The notes under the pieces were generated by a model. The model was not told where the DNA came from. It did no database searches and saw nothing but the letters and a program-made list of their open reading frames with translations. Of a stretch of 64,000 bases of DNA, positions 26,424-35,132 are shown one piece after another. Positions within the stretch are counted from its first letter, which is position 1. Each line of letters opens with the position of its first letter. A program made the translations under genes and the position numbers. This DNA comes from Pasteurellaceae bacterium (GTDB lineage: Bacteria > Pseudomonadota > Gammaproteobacteria > Enterobacterales > Pasteurellaceae): assembly GCA_030527795.1 (NCBI GenBank), contig JAUNAB010000009.1, forward strand, positions 39,479-103,478. Direction: 5' to 3'.

Positions 26424-27092
26424 TTTAAGTTATATTCAGATGATGCAGTTGATTTTCTTAAATCAATGACTAATGAAAGCGTAGATTTATTTATTACTGA
26501 TCCACCTTATCAATCATTAGAAAAACATAGAAATAGAGGTACAACAACGAGATTAAAGCAAAGTAAATCATCCAGTAATGAATGGTTTGCTATTTTTGCC
26601 AATGAACGATTTGAAGAATTATTGACAGAGATTTATCGCGTTTTAAAGAAAAATAGCCATTTCTATTTGTTTTGTGATCAAGAAACCATGTTTGTTATTA
26701 AACCGATTGCAGAAAAGGTTGGGTTTAAATTTTGGAAACCATTAGTTTGGGATAAAGTTTGTATCGGTATGGGTTACCATTACCGTGCAAGATATGAATT
26801 TATTCTATTTTTTGAGAAAGGTAAACGTAAGTTAAATGATTTAGGTATCCCTGATGTTATCACGCAAAAAAGAATTGCCCGCGGTTATCCAACTGAAAAG
26901 CCAGTAGAAGTATCAGAAATTTTAATCAAACAAAGCTCTAATGAAAATGATTTTGTGGTTGATTGTTTTGCAGGAAGCGGTTCAGTGGGGGTTGCGGCAT
27001 TGAGATTAGGTCGTAGATTTATTGGAAATGATATTAAAGAAAGTGCAATTTTTATGTGTGAGCAAAGATTGGGGGAGATATGCAAATGCTAG
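26421..27092 (+). CDS. Phage-type N6-adenine DNA methyltransferase (beta class)
   Basis: A 223-residue SAM-dependent enzyme. The catalytic DPPY (near residue 28) comes before the SAM-binding FAGSGSVG (near 188), the motif order of the beta class; the SEKPVEV-type TEKPVEVSEIL block lies between. No restriction endonuclease is next to it, so it is an orphan methylase, often used by phages to protect DNA. Start ATG 26421 has GGGGG at 26411-26415; ATG 26418 would be too close. Its stop overlaps the next gene by seven bases. The target sequence cannot be predicted. Confidence 0.88.
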   Translation: MFKLYSDDAVDFLKSMTNESVDLFITDPPYQSLEKHRNRGTTTRLKQSKSSSNEWFAIFANERFEELLTEIYRVLKKNSHFYLFCDQETMFVIKPIAEKVGFKFWKPLVWDKVCIGMGYHYRARYEFILFFEKGKRKLNDLGIPDVITQKRIARGYPTEKPVEVSEILIKQSSNENDFVVDCFAGSGSVGVAALRLGRRFIGNDIKESAIFMCEQRLGEICKC

Positions 27093-27388
27093 TTGAAAAT
27101 TCGCCAGTATCAGAGATCAGTGTTGAACAACTTTTTGCAAAGTTGTGTGAGGTAGAGCAGTTATTGAAAAGTCAGAAAGAACAAAAAGGGATTTGGAATA
27201 TTCAAGATATTGCAGATTATTGTGGAATGTCGTATCGCCACGTTTATGGCAATATTGTGAGTGATCCGCGTTTTCCTGCTGCAGTTGATTTGCCGTCAAG
27301 AACAGGCGGAAAATGCAAACCTGTATTTGTGCGAGATGAAGTGATTAGATACTTTGTGCAGAATAAAAAGAAAAAGCATCGGGTTTGA
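27086..27388 (+). CDS. Small helix-turn-helix DNA-binding protein
   Basis: A 100-residue protein with a short N-terminal coiled coil (VEQLFAKLCEVEQLL) and an AlpA/excisionase-like winged helix: WNIQDIADYCGMSYRHVYGNIVSDPRFPAAV followed by a Lys/Arg-rich tail. Such proteins act as phage regulators or excisionases. It starts within the methyltransferase end, with GGGGGAG at 27071-27077, and converges on the integrase gene, sharing a terminator with it. A role in excision is plausible but unproven. Confidence 0.7.
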   Translation: MLVENSPVSEISVEQLFAKLCEVEQLLKSQKEQKGIWNIQDIADYCGMSYRHVYGNIVSDPRFPAAVDLPSRTGGKCKPVFVRDEVIRYFVQNKKKKHRV

Positions 27389-27393
27389 TGAAG

Positions 27394-27420
27394 AAGGGCA
27401 TTTTACAATGCCCTTTTTTA
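27394..27420. terminator. Bidirectional terminator between HTH gene and integrase
   Basis: AAGGGCATT / AATGCCCTT stem with four-base loop and T run on the plus strand; the T run overlaps the last integrase codons on the minus strand. Confidence 0.8.
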
Positions 27421-28416
27421 ATCGAGTTGTTGGGCGATTTCTGCCATATCAGGGGCGTAGTAGGTATTAAGTAAAATTTTAATATCTCTATGCCCTGATA
27501 TTTTTGCAAGGGTAAGCACTTCTACTTTTTGAGATAGGCGACTAAGTGCTTCACGGCGGGTGTCGTGAAAATGCAAATCGGCATCGGCTAGCCCTGCTTT
27601 AGTTTTTATTTTTTGGAATAATGAACCGAGTACGCCAACATTTACTTGAAAAACGGTATCATCTTTTTCACTTTTTACGCTAGTGAGATGATTGAGAATG
27701 GCAACGGCTTTGAGTGTGAGTGGCACGGTGCGTGGGTGCCCGTTTTTTGTTTTAGGCAAATAGGCGGTGCGTTTGGTTAAATCCACATTTTCCCAAGTTA
27801 AGCCACAGATTTCTCCTGCACGCATTGCGGTTTCAATGGCAAATAATATAGCTGCCCCCACTCGCTCCGTTTTGGTTTTGGGTGGGTGTTCTGGATTGTA
27901 GCCTGATGCGCTGATCAGATTTTCAATTTCTGCCGTGGTATATCGGCGATGACGAGCAGGGGGTTCTTTGGGTTTATCCACTTTATCAAATGGGCTTGCG
28001 GTAATGTAGCCCCATTGGATTGCTTTTTTTAATACAGCAGATAAACTGATGCGTTCACGAATAACGGAGTTGGGTTTGACTTCAAGCATTCGTTGATCTT
28101 GCCACTGTTGTAAATCTTGAACGGATAATTTTGCAATGAGTTTATTGCCTAAGTCGGTATCTGCAATTCGTTGTAAACGTAAACGTTCAGGACGTGCGCC
28201 ACCTTTTTTGATGGTGACTTCGTGAATGTAGCGGTCGATGACATCAGAAAATGTGATGTATTTATTCGGATCAAAGAAGCCAGTTTCAATTTCTTTTTCT
28301 AATGAGGTTGCCCATTTTTGAGCTTCTGCTTTTGTGTCAAATTCAGCAGATTTACTTATTCCTTTTCGGCGTACTTGGGCGCGCCATTTTGATTTTCGTT
28401 TTGTGTATGTTGCCAT
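27418..28416 (-). CDS. Tyrosine recombinase (phage integrase)
   Basis: A 332-residue site-specific recombinase. N-terminal arm-binding region (TYTKRKSKWRAQVRRKGIS), core-binding helices around 60-150, and the catalytic set: Arg in AMRAGEICGL, HDTR, GHRD and the nucleophile Tyr in NTYYAPDM near the end. It lies at the right end of the element, transcribed towards its interior, 200 bases from the 3' end of tRNA-Leu. No clear ribosome site precedes ATG 28416; instead a 12-bp tandem repeat lies just upstream. Confidence 0.93.
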   Translation of the reverse strand: MATYTKRKSKWRAQVRRKGISKSAEFDTKAEAQKWATSLEKEIETGFFDPNKYITFSDVIDRYIHEVTIKKGGARPERLRLQRIADTDLGNKLIAKLSVQDLQQWQDQRMLEVKPNSVIRERISLSAVLKKAIQWGYITASPFDKVDKPKEPPARHRRYTTAEIENLISASGYNPEHPPKTKTERVGAAILFAIETAMRAGEICGLTWENVDLTKRTAYLPKTKNGHPRTVPLTLKAVAILNHLTSVKSEKDDTVFQVNVGVLGSLFQKIKTKAGLADADLHFHDTRREALSRLSQKVEVLTLAKISGHRDIKILLNTYYAPDMAEIAQQLD

Positions 28417-28432
28417 TTTTTAGTGGTTAATG

Positions 28433-28487
28433 TTGGTGTAAATTTTGGTGCAAATTCATTATAAACTAGATCAAATCAGATCAAAAT
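28433..28487. repeat. Tandem repeats upstream of the integrase, possible recombinase arm sites
   Basis: TTGGTGTAAATT (28433-28444) is followed directly by TTGGTGCAAATT (28445-28456), and AGATCAAATC / AGATCAAAAT repeat at 28468-28487. Short direct repeats in this position are typical arm-type binding sites of integrases or of an excisionase. Confidence 0.45.
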
Positions 28488-28588
28488 AGGCAATTTTTGT
28501 GCATTATTTTGGTTTTTATGGCAGGGTGAAAAAGGTTAATAATTCCTTATAGTGCGTTGTTTTATAAGGTATTTTTGCTAAAAATAAG

Positions 28589-28613
28589 AAAACCTAGCAA
28601 GTGCTAGGTTTTG
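28589..28613 (-). terminator. Terminator of the secG/tRNA-Leu unit
   Basis: AAAACCTAGC (28589-28598) pairs with GCTAGGTTTT (28603-28612); on the minus strand a T-rich run follows. It lies just beyond the tRNA 3' end, so if the element used the tRNA as its target it left the terminator in place. Confidence 0.75.
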
Positions 28614-28617
28614 ATTG

Positions 28618-28703
28618 TGGTGCTCTGGGCGAGACTTGAACTCGCACGTCCTATGGACACTACCCCCTCAAGATAGCGTGTCTACCAATTCCACCACCAG
28701 AGC
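28618..28703 (-). tRNA. tRNA-Leu, anticodon GAG
   Basis: Read on the minus strand, the 86 bases fold as a long-variable-arm leucine tRNA: acceptor GCTCTGG/CAGAGC, D arm GTGGAATTGGTAGACAC, anticodon loop TTGAGGG with GAG, T arm GTTCAAGTC, encoded CCA end. It follows secG, the same order as E. coli leuU. It is the likely landmark for the adjacent integrated element. Confidence 0.95.
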
Positions 28704-28724
28704 GTTTGAGCTATGAATTATTTT

Positions 28725-29069
28725 CTACTGTGGAATATCTGCATTTTTATTCTCTTTTACAGGTTCAACAGGTTGTTGCTGTTGGATTTGTTCAGCCGTT
28801 TGCGTTAAATCTTCAAACGAACTGGTTTTCACATTACCACGATGTGAATTTAGGTTGCCCAACACAATACTGATACCAAAAAATGCAATTGCAAGAATAG
28901 CTGTAGTGCGAGACAAAAAGTTTGCTGTTCCTGCAGAACCAAAAACTGTACCCGAAGCGCCACCACCAAAAGATGCACCCGTATCAGCGCCTTTACCTTG
29001 TTGAATAAGAATAAAGCCGATTAAAAGAACGGACACAATGAAGTAGATAGCGATTAATACTTGATACAT
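28725..29069 (-). CDS. secG: Preprotein translocase subunit SecG
   Basis: A 114-residue inner-membrane protein with two transmembrane helices (residues about 2-20 and 52-72) joined by the Gly-rich [21 protein letters not shown] loop typical of SecG. It stimulates SecYEG protein export. The C-terminal tail is Gln/Glu-rich. It directly precedes tRNA-Leu(GAG). Confidence 0.95.
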   Translation of the reverse strand: MYQVLIAIYFIVSVLLIGFILIQQGKGADTGASFGGGASGTVFGSAGTANFLSRTTAILAIAFFGISIVLGNLNSHRGNVKTSSFEDLTQTAEQIQQQQPVEPVKENKNADIPQ

Positions 29070-29193
29070 TTATTTGTTCTCTAGATGTAAACTTTGCATT
29101 TCTGCACTCATAAAATTAATGGGTGAGATAATAGCTTAAAAATGTATTCTAATGCAAGCAAATTTATTGCGTTAGTGATTAATCGTTGTAAAA

Positions 29194-31128
29194 TTAATCA
29201 CTTGTTCTCGGTTTTTTGGCTCTTGTCGCTTTCTTGACACCTTTATCTTGTGTTTTCACTAAACTCAGTTGACGCAATGCCGAGAAATTCACAAAGCGAA
29301 CAAGATCGGGCAACATTTGCGTTAAATAATGCATAAAGTGCTGATAACTGAGTTTTTTCTGACTAATATCCGTAAGTTGAGATTCCCAGTTTGCTGTCAT
29401 ATCGGGTTGAGTGGCAATATCGGGTAAGGCTTGAATTAATATTCTCCCTGTTTCTGAGCTATGAATATTTCTCCCTTTTTTATATAGAAATCCCCGCTTA
29501 AAGAGTAGTTCAATAATACCAGCGCGGGTGGCTTCTGTGCCTAATCCATCGGTTTCACGCAAGATCTTTTTTAACTCCTTATCTTGCACAAAGCGTGCGA
29601 TACCTGTCATTGCGGACAATAAAGTGGCATCGGTAAAAGGTTTTGGTGGTTGAGTTTTTTTATTTACAATTTCGCCCTGCTCGCACCATAATTGCTGTCC
29701 TTTTTTAACAATAGGTAAAGGCGGTTCAAGAAGTTCGTCTTCATCTTCTTTACCTAATAATGTTTTCCAACCTGCCGTTTGTAGATTACGGGCTTGGGCA
29801 ACAAAATTTCCACCTTCTATGGTTAAGCCAATTTTACTTTTGCGATATTCTGCATCGGGACAAAATTGCATCAAATATTGGCGTGCTATTAGGCTATAAA
29901 TATTGCGTTCCGTTTGGTTTAAATTAACGGGCTGTGTTTTCATTGTTGGAATGATTGCGTGATGGGCTTCTACTTTTTTATCATTCCAGCAGCGATTTTT
30001 TTGTTCAGGATTGACTATTGCGGGTAGTTCTTGATATTGGGGAGCGTGCAAACTAATGGCATTAAGCACCGCTTGACGATCGGCAAAATGTTCGTTGGGC
30101 AAATAACGGCAATCTGAACGTGGATAAGTAATTAATTTGTGGGTTTCGTATAAGCGTTGGCAACAGTCTAGCACGTCTTGTGCCGACATAGCAAAACGCT
30201 TTGCCGCATCAATTTGCAGAGCAGAGAGTGAATAAGGTAAAGGGGCAGTTTCTTTTTCTCGTTTATCAAGATACTCATTGACAACCGCGGGTTTCTGTGT
30301 AATCCGTTTAACGACATTTTCAGCTAATGCACGTGATAGTACGCGTCCATCATCGTCCATATAATCTTCACAGGCTTTGCTTGGCTGCCAAACCGCGGAA
30401 AAATTTGGCGTTGTTTTTTCTTCACTTGGTTCTGATTGGGTATTAATATGTGCCAACACTTCAAAATAATCTTTCGCTTGAAAATGTTCAATTTCCAAAT
30501 CACGCCGCACAATCAAACCCAAGACAGGCGTTTGTACTCGTCCAACGGATAACACACCTTGATAACCGGCTTGACGACCACGAATAGTATAAGCTCGAGT
30601 CATATTAATGCCATATAACCAATCTGCACGTGCCCGAGCTAATGCCGACGTGGCAAGCGGAATAAAATTACGATTGGGTTGTAATTTATTGACGGCTTTT
30701 TGGACTGCACTTGGGTTAAGATCGCTAATCAAACAGCGTTGAATTTGTTCACGTTTTTCTGCGGAAAGATTGGCGTAATTAAACACTTCATCAACTAAGA
30801 GTTGTCCTTCGCGATCGGGGTCGCCTGCATTTACCAGTTCATCAGCTTGGTTAATCAGATCGATAACGACTTTAAGTTGCTTGACGACATCTTTACGCGG
30901 AATTAACTGCCATTGTTGTGGCACAATCGGCAAATGTTCTAACCTCCATAGCTTAAATTGAGGATCATAAGCATCAGGTTCTGCTTGTTCAAGTAAGTGT
31001 CCAACGCACCAAGTCACATAATCATTATTGCCACATTTGATGAACCCGTCCCCACGTTGATGAAGTTTGGGTAAAACATCGGCAATGGCACGCCCAAGGC
31101 TAGGTTTTTCGGCTACAAATAATCGCAT
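29194..31128 (-). CDS. topB: DNA topoisomerase III
   Basis: A 644-residue type IA topoisomerase. Toprim domain at the N-terminus ([19 protein letters not shown] and the acidic [16 protein letters not shown]), active-site tyrosine in [13 protein letters not shown], and [15 protein letters not shown]. The C-terminus is a short Lys/Arg-rich tail without zinc fingers, as usual for TopB rather than TopA. It relaxes and decatenates DNA, with a preference for single-stranded substrates. A degenerate uptake word lies near 30281 and another near 30391. Confidence 0.95.
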   Translation of the reverse strand: MRLFVAEKPSLGRAIADVLPKLHQRGDGFIKCGNNDYVTWCVGHLLEQAEPDAYDPQFKLWRLEHLPIVPQQWQLIPRKDVVKQLKVVIDLINQADELVNAGDPDREGQLLVDEVFNYANLSAEKREQIQRCLISDLNPSAVQKAVNKLQPNRNFIPLATSALARARADWLYGINMTRAYTIRGRQAGYQGVLSVGRVQTPVLGLIVRRDLEIEHFQAKDYFEVLAHINTQSEPSEEKTTPNFSAVWQPSKACEDYMDDDGRVLSRALAENVVKRITQKPAVVNEYLDKREKETAPLPYSLSALQIDAAKRFAMSAQDVLDCCQRLYETHKLITYPRSDCRYLPNEHFADRQAVLNAISLHAPQYQELPAIVNPEQKNRCWNDKKVEAHHAIIPTMKTQPVNLNQTERNIYSLIARQYLMQFCPDAEYRKSKIGLTIEGGNFVAQARNLQTAGWKTLLGKEDEDELLEPPLPIVKKGQQLWCEQGEIVNKKTQPPKPFTDATLLSAMTGIARFVQDKELKKILRETDGLGTEATRAGIIELLFKRGFLYKKGRNIHSSETGRILIQALPDIATQPDMTANWESQLTDISQKKLSYQHFMHYLTQMLPDLVRFVNFSALRQLSLVKTQDKGVKKATRAKKPRTSD

Positions 31129-31174
31129 ATATTATGACTAAAATTTAATAAATTTTGGTGTATTTTTTGCAAAA

Positions 31175-31214
31175 TACCGCGGTCAAAAATTCAAGCGTTT
31201 TTTGACCGCGGTTT
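31175..31214 (-). terminator. Inverted uptake-word terminator after the phosphotransferase gene
   Basis: TACCGCGGTCAAAAA at 31175-31189 and its inverse ending at 31213 lie a few bases past the stop of the minus-strand gene at 31220. Confidence 0.75.
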
Positions 31215-31219
31215 AGGCG

Positions 31220-33154
31220 TTATTGACTACGATAAAGCTTTTGTTTATAGGCGTAGTTTCCCCAAAGGGCATAAGCGAGAGCTTGTTTTTTCATACTTTC
31301 AGGCACATCCGCAGGGGTAAGGCGATAATTTTGATAATCGTATTTAAAACCTTGAGCTTCTTTGCTTTGTTGTAGAATGACAACATCATTTCCACGCATA
31401 TATGCCATTGTTTTATCAAATTGCATTAAGGCACGGTTTGGATCAGTGGCTTGTGTGAGATCGTAGCCAAGCATTGGATAATTGCCACTTGCCCCAATTA
31501 ACGAAAGCAAGGTTGTTGGCATATCAATTTGGCTAACTAAGCGAGCATCGCGTTTTGCTGGAATATCCGCACCTAAAATTAAGGCGGGGATATGGAAATG
31601 CTGAATAGGGACGAGGGTATCGCCGAATACACGCGAGTCGTGGTCTGCAATAATGAGAAAAACCGTATCTTCCCAATAGTTAGATTGTTTTGCCATTTCA
31701 ATAAATTTCCCCGTTGCGAAATCCGCATATTTTGCTGCGTTATTACGTGTAGCTTGGGGCTGTTCGTATAAGTCAATTTTCCCTGCTGGAAAGTCAAAAG
31801 GATCGTGGTTACTTGAAGTAAAGACCAGACTAAAGAATGGTTTTCCTTCATTATGAAGTTGACTAAATTCTTGGTTTGCTTTTGCAAATAAATCTTCATC
31901 ACTGACGCCCCAAGTTGCAGTAAAACTTGGATTTTTATAATCGCCTTGATCCACTATTTTTTGGAAACCATTGCCGTAGAAAAAACTTGCCATATTGTCA
32001 AAATGTTTTTCACCGCCATAAATAAAAGACGTGTGATAGCCTTGTTTGCCAAGAAAATCTGCAATGGTAAAAAAGTTATTTTGGCTACCTGGTAATTTGA
32101 CTACTGAACGAGCCGCAGTTGGCGTAAAACCTGCACTGACCGCTTCAATACCGCGTACCGAGCGGGTACCTGTGGCATACATATTTTCAAATAACCAACC
32201 TTCTTTGGCGAGTTGGTCAAAGTAAGGTGAGAGCGGTTTGCCGCCAAGAGTGCCGATAAACTGTGCTCCTAGACTTTCTTCTAAGATGATTACTAAGTTT
32301 TTAGGCTTTCCTTGATAAGTGGCTTGGTTTTGGGTCAAGGTAGGAAGTTGCTCGGAAATATAATCACTTTCAGGACGTCCACGGGCGGCTTTTAAGGTCG
32401 CAACAACCTCATCGAGTTCCATTTTGCCGTATAATTCAGCCGATTGATCTTCATTTTTCATTTGTTGAATTGCGAACATCACTGAGTAACCCGAATTAAG
32501 CACTAGAGAATTCACGAGCGGATCGCCAGAGAATGCGACCATTGACGGATTAATTCCACGGTGTTGGAAGCTAGAACGTGCACCTAAGAAGGTTAATACG
32601 CCAATTAATAAAAATGCCACTGGTCGCCATTGCCAATCGTGGAATGTCAATGTATTGCTAATGTTACCACTCAGTTGCCAAAAGAATACGGCACAAACTA
32701 CCGTTAGCACAAGGCTTACAATCACTGCAATGAGATGCCCTTGTAGCAACATATTGCCCACTTCTTTTGGGCTAGATAAATATTCCACGAATAAACGGTT
32801 TGGGCGGAAATCAAAGGTGTTAATAAATTCAGGCGTCGCCACTTCCATTAAAATGAGCCAAGTTGTTGACAGCGTAAGGCCAACGCGGATAAACCAAATG
32901 ATAGCACTGCCAAACGTTCCTTTTCCTGCAAATAGCGTACTTAATGCAATAAAAAGTGAAAAGAGCCAACATAAACTTGATACATCGATCCGAATACCTT
33001 GTAGGAATAAAGGTAGCCAACCGTTAACGGCATTAACACGTTCGCTTTGCCAAATGCCTAATCCTAAACGGCTTGCCGATAAGATAATTAAATTAATGAT
33101 AAAAAAGATGAAAACAAGGTAAGTCGGGCCAAGTAGCCATTTTAATGTTGCCAT
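31220..33154 (-). CDS. LTA-synthase-like sulfatase-fold phosphotransferase, membrane-bound
   Basis: A 644-residue protein: about five N-terminal transmembrane helices (residues 1-220) and a large periplasmic sulfatase-fold domain. Metal and nucleophile motifs are visible: VIILEESLGAQF, the threonine in ATGTRSVRGIEAVSAG, SSNHDPFDFP and IIADHDSRV. Members transfer phosphoglycerol or phosphoethanolamine groups onto glycolipids or glycans; an ordinary gram-negative has no lipoteichoic acid, so the acceptor is unknown. The pattern TRSxRG is that of LTA synthases rather than EptA. A similar uncharacterised gene exists in H. influenzae. Confidence 0.82.
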   Translation of the reverse strand: MATLKWLLGPTYLVFIFFIINLIILSASRLGLGIWQSERVNAVNGWLPLFLQGIRIDVSSLCWLFSLFIALSTLFAGKGTFGSAIIWFIRVGLTLSTTWLILMEVATPEFINTFDFRPNRLFVEYLSSPKEVGNMLLQGHLIAVIVSLVLTVVCAVFFWQLSGNISNTLTFHDWQWRPVAFLLIGVLTFLGARSSFQHRGINPSMVAFSGDPLVNSLVLNSGYSVMFAIQQMKNEDQSAELYGKMELDEVVATLKAARGRPESDYISEQLPTLTQNQATYQGKPKNLVIILEESLGAQFIGTLGGKPLSPYFDQLAKEGWLFENMYATGTRSVRGIEAVSAGFTPTAARSVVKLPGSQNNFFTIADFLGKQGYHTSFIYGGEKHFDNMASFFYGNGFQKIVDQGDYKNPSFTATWGVSDEDLFAKANQEFSQLHNEGKPFFSLVFTSSNHDPFDFPAGKIDLYEQPQATRNNAAKYADFATGKFIEMAKQSNYWEDTVFLIIADHDSRVFGDTLVPIQHFHIPALILGADIPAKRDARLVSQIDMPTTLLSLIGASGNYPMLGYDLTQATDPNRALMQFDKTMAYMRGNDVVILQQSKEAQGFKYDYQNYRLTPADVPESMKKQALAYALWGNYAYKQKLYRSQ

Positions 33155-33176
33155 AATGATCTCTTTGCTAAAGGAA

Positions 33177-33201
33177 AATGGTAAGCCAAACGCTTACCAT
33201 T
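33177..33201 (-). terminator. Terminator of ydfG
   Basis: AATGGTAAGC / GCTTACCATT stem with five-base loop and TTTTCCTTT on the minus strand, 24 bases after the ydfG stop. Confidence 0.75.
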
Positions 33202-33224
33202 ATTGAAAAATCGTGCCATTCTAT

Positions 33225-33971
33225 CTAGCTACGGGTAACTTGTAAAGGCGAAAAGGTTTGTGAAACTGGCATAATTTCAATGCGGTTTACGTTGATATGT
33301 GCAGGTTGTTGATATAACCATAACACCGTATTGGCGATGTCTTGTGGTTGAATAGAATGAGTGCCTTTATACAGATTTTCAGCTTTGACATCATCGCCTT
33401 TAAAACGAACGTTTGAAAATTCCGTGCCGCCACATAATCCTGGTTCAATATTGCTAATGCGAATAGCCGTGCCAGCAAGATCGGCACGTAGATTTAAGCT
33501 AAAACGTTCTACAAACGCTTTCGTTGCACCATAAACGTTAGAACCTGGATATGAATAGCAGCCCGCAATGGAACCTAAATTGATAATCATCCCTTGATTA
33601 CGCTCAACCATTGTCGGTAAAACAAGACGAGTTAAATAGGTAAGCCCGATCACATTGGTGTTGATCATTGTTAACCAATCGGCAAAATCGGCTTGGTGTG
33701 CAGGTTCTAAACCGAGAGCAAGCCCCGCATTGTTGACTAACAAATCAATATTTCGCCAGTCTTCAGGTAGGCTATTGACCGCGGTCAAAATATCGTCTGT
33801 TTTTTGCATATCCATTTGTAATGGGTAAAAACGATCGCCTAATTGTTGTTTTAATTCATTGAGTTTATCTAAGCGACGTGCGGCACCAATCACTTGATAA
33901 CCTGCATTAACTAAGGTTTGGCAAATGGCTTTGCCGAAACCAGCTGAAGCCCCAGTGACTAAAATTGTCAT
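33225..33971 (-). CDS. ydfG: NADP-dependent 3-hydroxy acid dehydrogenase YdfG
   Basis: A 248-residue short-chain dehydrogenase. Nucleotide-binding TGASAGFGKAI near the start, NNAGLALG, catalytic Ser in NLGSIAGCY and YGATKAF with Tyr/Lys; the EPGLCGGTEFSNVRFKGDD block is specific to YdfG. E. coli YdfG oxidises serine-type 3-hydroxy acids and reduces malonic semialdehyde. The ribosome site AAAAGGAA is good. It contains an uptake word near 33779. Its ribosome site and first bases recur exactly 100 bases upstream (33994-34087). Confidence 0.93.
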   Translation of the reverse strand: MTILVTGASAGFGKAICQTLVNAGYQVIGAARRLDKLNELKQQLGDRFYPLQMDMQKTDDILTAVNSLPEDWRNIDLLVNNAGLALGLEPAHQADFADWLTMINTNVIGLTYLTRLVLPTMVERNQGMIINLGSIAGCYSYPGSNVYGATKAFVERFSLNLRADLAGTAIRISNIEPGLCGGTEFSNVRFKGDDVKAENLYKGTHSIQPQDIANTVLWLYQQPAHINVNRIEIMPVSQTFSPLQVTRS

Positions 33972-33993
33972 AAAATGTTCCTTTTGTGAATGG

Positions 33994-34087
33994 TTAATAA
34001 AGTTGTGTTGAATAATGTAAATTTAGTGAGTATATTGGTTTTATTGACAGTGCTGTCGCTAATATTAGCATAAAATGTTCCTTTTGT
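33994..34087 (-). repeat. Duplicate of the ydfG ribosome site with a 25-codon mini frame
   Basis: The 19 bases at 33969-33987, which carry the ydfG start and ribosome site, recur identically at 34069-34087. From the second copy a frame of 25 codons (MLILATALSI...) runs to a stop at 33994. Its first codons loosely resemble the start of ydfG (MTILVTGASA), so it is either a decayed 5' duplication or a short leader peptide. Confidence 0.5.
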
Positions 34088-34096
34088 TAAATAAGA

Positions 34097-34810
34097 TTAA
34101 AGCTGTATCAAATAGCGTAAACCCAGTGCGTTCATTTGCTTTAAGATCCATTGCTGATGTCTTTTGACAAAATGCCCTGGCGCATTGGCTTTATAAATGA
34201 TCGGATTGGGTAGCACCGCTGCTAATAATGCGGCTTCCGCTTGAGTTAAATTTTTGGCTGGCTTGTGGAAATAATATTGGCTCGCTGCCTGCACACCAAA
34301 AATGCCTTTGCCAAATTCAGCAATGTTTAAATAAACTTCTAAAATCCGTGATTTTGACCACAAGGTTTCCAACATTAAGGTGATTGGCATTTCTAATCCT
34401 TTGCGAATCCAACTATGCCCGTGCCATAAATACAAATTTTTTGCAGTTTGTTGTGAAATTGTCGAGCCACCGCGGATCTTTTGTGAACGTTGATTATGTT
34501 TGAACGCACTTGAGATCGCATCAAGATCAAAACCGCAATGTTGTGGAAAGCGTTGATCTTCGCTCGCAATTACCGCCAGTTGCATATTCGGCGAGATTTG
34601 ATCAAGGCTTACCCAATCATAATTGACTTTATAGCTGAAATCGCCATCCAAAAGATGGGCAATTTTTTGCTCTGCCATATAGGCAGAAAAGGGTACGGGG
34701 AGCCAACGGAGCAACAGTGTGGCGCCCAATAAGCTCAACAACGCATAAATAACATAGCGTTTGAGCTTTGCTTTGATTTTTTGCCAAATGTGTTTAATCG
34801 TTTTGTGCAT
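34097..34810 (-). CDS. mtgA: Monofunctional peptidoglycan glycosyltransferase MtgA
   Basis: A 237-residue GT51 enzyme anchored by one N-terminal helix (about 18-40). The catalytic blocks are present: [14 protein letters not shown] with the essential Glu, [17 protein letters not shown], and [15 protein letters not shown]. It polymerises lipid II into glycan strands. The start overlaps the trpR stop by 17 bases, so the pair is translationally coupled, an odd union of cell-wall and tryptophan regulation genes that is conserved in Haemophilus. Confidence 0.95.
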   Translation of the reverse strand: MHKTIKHIWQKIKAKLKRYVIYALLSLLGATLLLRWLPVPFSAYMAEQKIAHLLDGDFSYKVNYDWVSLDQISPNMQLAVIASEDQRFPQHCGFDLDAISSAFKHNQRSQKIRGGSTISQQTAKNLYLWHGHSWIRKGLEMPITLMLETLWSKSRILEVYLNIAEFGKGIFGVQAASQYYFHKPAKNLTQAEAALLAAVLPNPIIYKANAPGHFVKRHQQWILKQMNALGLRYLIQL

Positions 34811-35096
34811 CGAGTTGTTCTTTTACCCAAGCCATAAAATCAGGCTCCATAGTTTTTATCATATTGGATCCACGCGTAATTGTTGCCGCACTGGTTTGCA
34901 AATTCTGCTGAATTTCGCGTTGCGGAATATTTTTACTTAATAATTGTGCCACGATTTGTAAACGTAACCCCAGTGCATCACGTTCATCAGGAGTTAATAG
35001 TAGGGTTAAAAAATCTTGGGTTTTATTAGCTTCTTGTGCTTTATCTAGCATTGAAAGTAGGGTATTCCATTGCGACATATTACGGCTAATATACAT
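34794..35096 (-). CDS. trpR: Trp operon repressor TrpR
   Basis: A 100-residue tryptophan-activated repressor. The helix-turn-helix is in [27 protein letters not shown], with the [16 protein letters not shown] dimer core before it. TATAAA and AGGAG precede ATG 35096, in a gap of only 36 bases after slt that also holds a TrpR-like operator. Here it is followed by mtgA in overlap. The trp biosynthesis genes it should control are outside the window. Confidence 0.94.
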   Translation of the reverse strand: MYISRNMSQWNTLLSMLDKAQEANKTQDFLTLLLTPDERDALGLRLQIVAQLLSKNIPQREIQQNLQTSAATITRGSNMIKTMEPDFMAWVKEQLDAQND

Positions 35097-35112
35097 TCGT
35101 TCTCCTTTATTT

Positions 35113-35131
35113 ATACTATTAGACTAGTGTA
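35113..35131 (-). promoter_or_regulatory. Probable TrpR operator and trpR promoter
   Basis: In the slt-trpR gap the plus strand reads ACTATTAGACTAGTG: half-sites CTAT and CTAG four bases apart, like the E. coli trp and aroH operators (CTAG-N4-CTAG). On the minus strand a TATAAA box overlaps its edge, just ahead of the trpR ribosome site. This fits autoregulation of trpR inside the slt operon. Confidence 0.5.
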
Positions 35132-35132
35132 A

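Larger units (their letters stand above)
23308..28617. mobile_element. Compact phage-derived integrating element beside tRNA-Leu
   Basis: Between the map terminator and tRNA-Leu(GAG) lie nine genes absent from the conserved neighbourhood: dinJ-yafQ, a P2 gpV-like spike gene, a P2 gpA-like replication gene, an unknown gene, an adenine methyltransferase, a small HTH protein and an integrase pointing inward from the right end. No capsid, terminase, lysis or repressor gene is present, so it is a degraded prophage or a minimal satellite-type element. I could not find a clear direct repeat of the tRNA 3' end on the left, so the exact borders are unknown and those given are outer limits. Confidence 0.7.

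Noticed and set aside
28618..28650. Attachment site as a direct repeat of the tRNA-Leu 3' end
   Set aside because: No matching copy of the tRNA end was found near the left border at 23300-23440; only a trivial TGCTCT match is present.
29174..29202. Hairpin overlapping the topB stop codon as a terminator
   Set aside because: The ten-base stem is good, but no T run follows on the minus strand, so termination is not supported.
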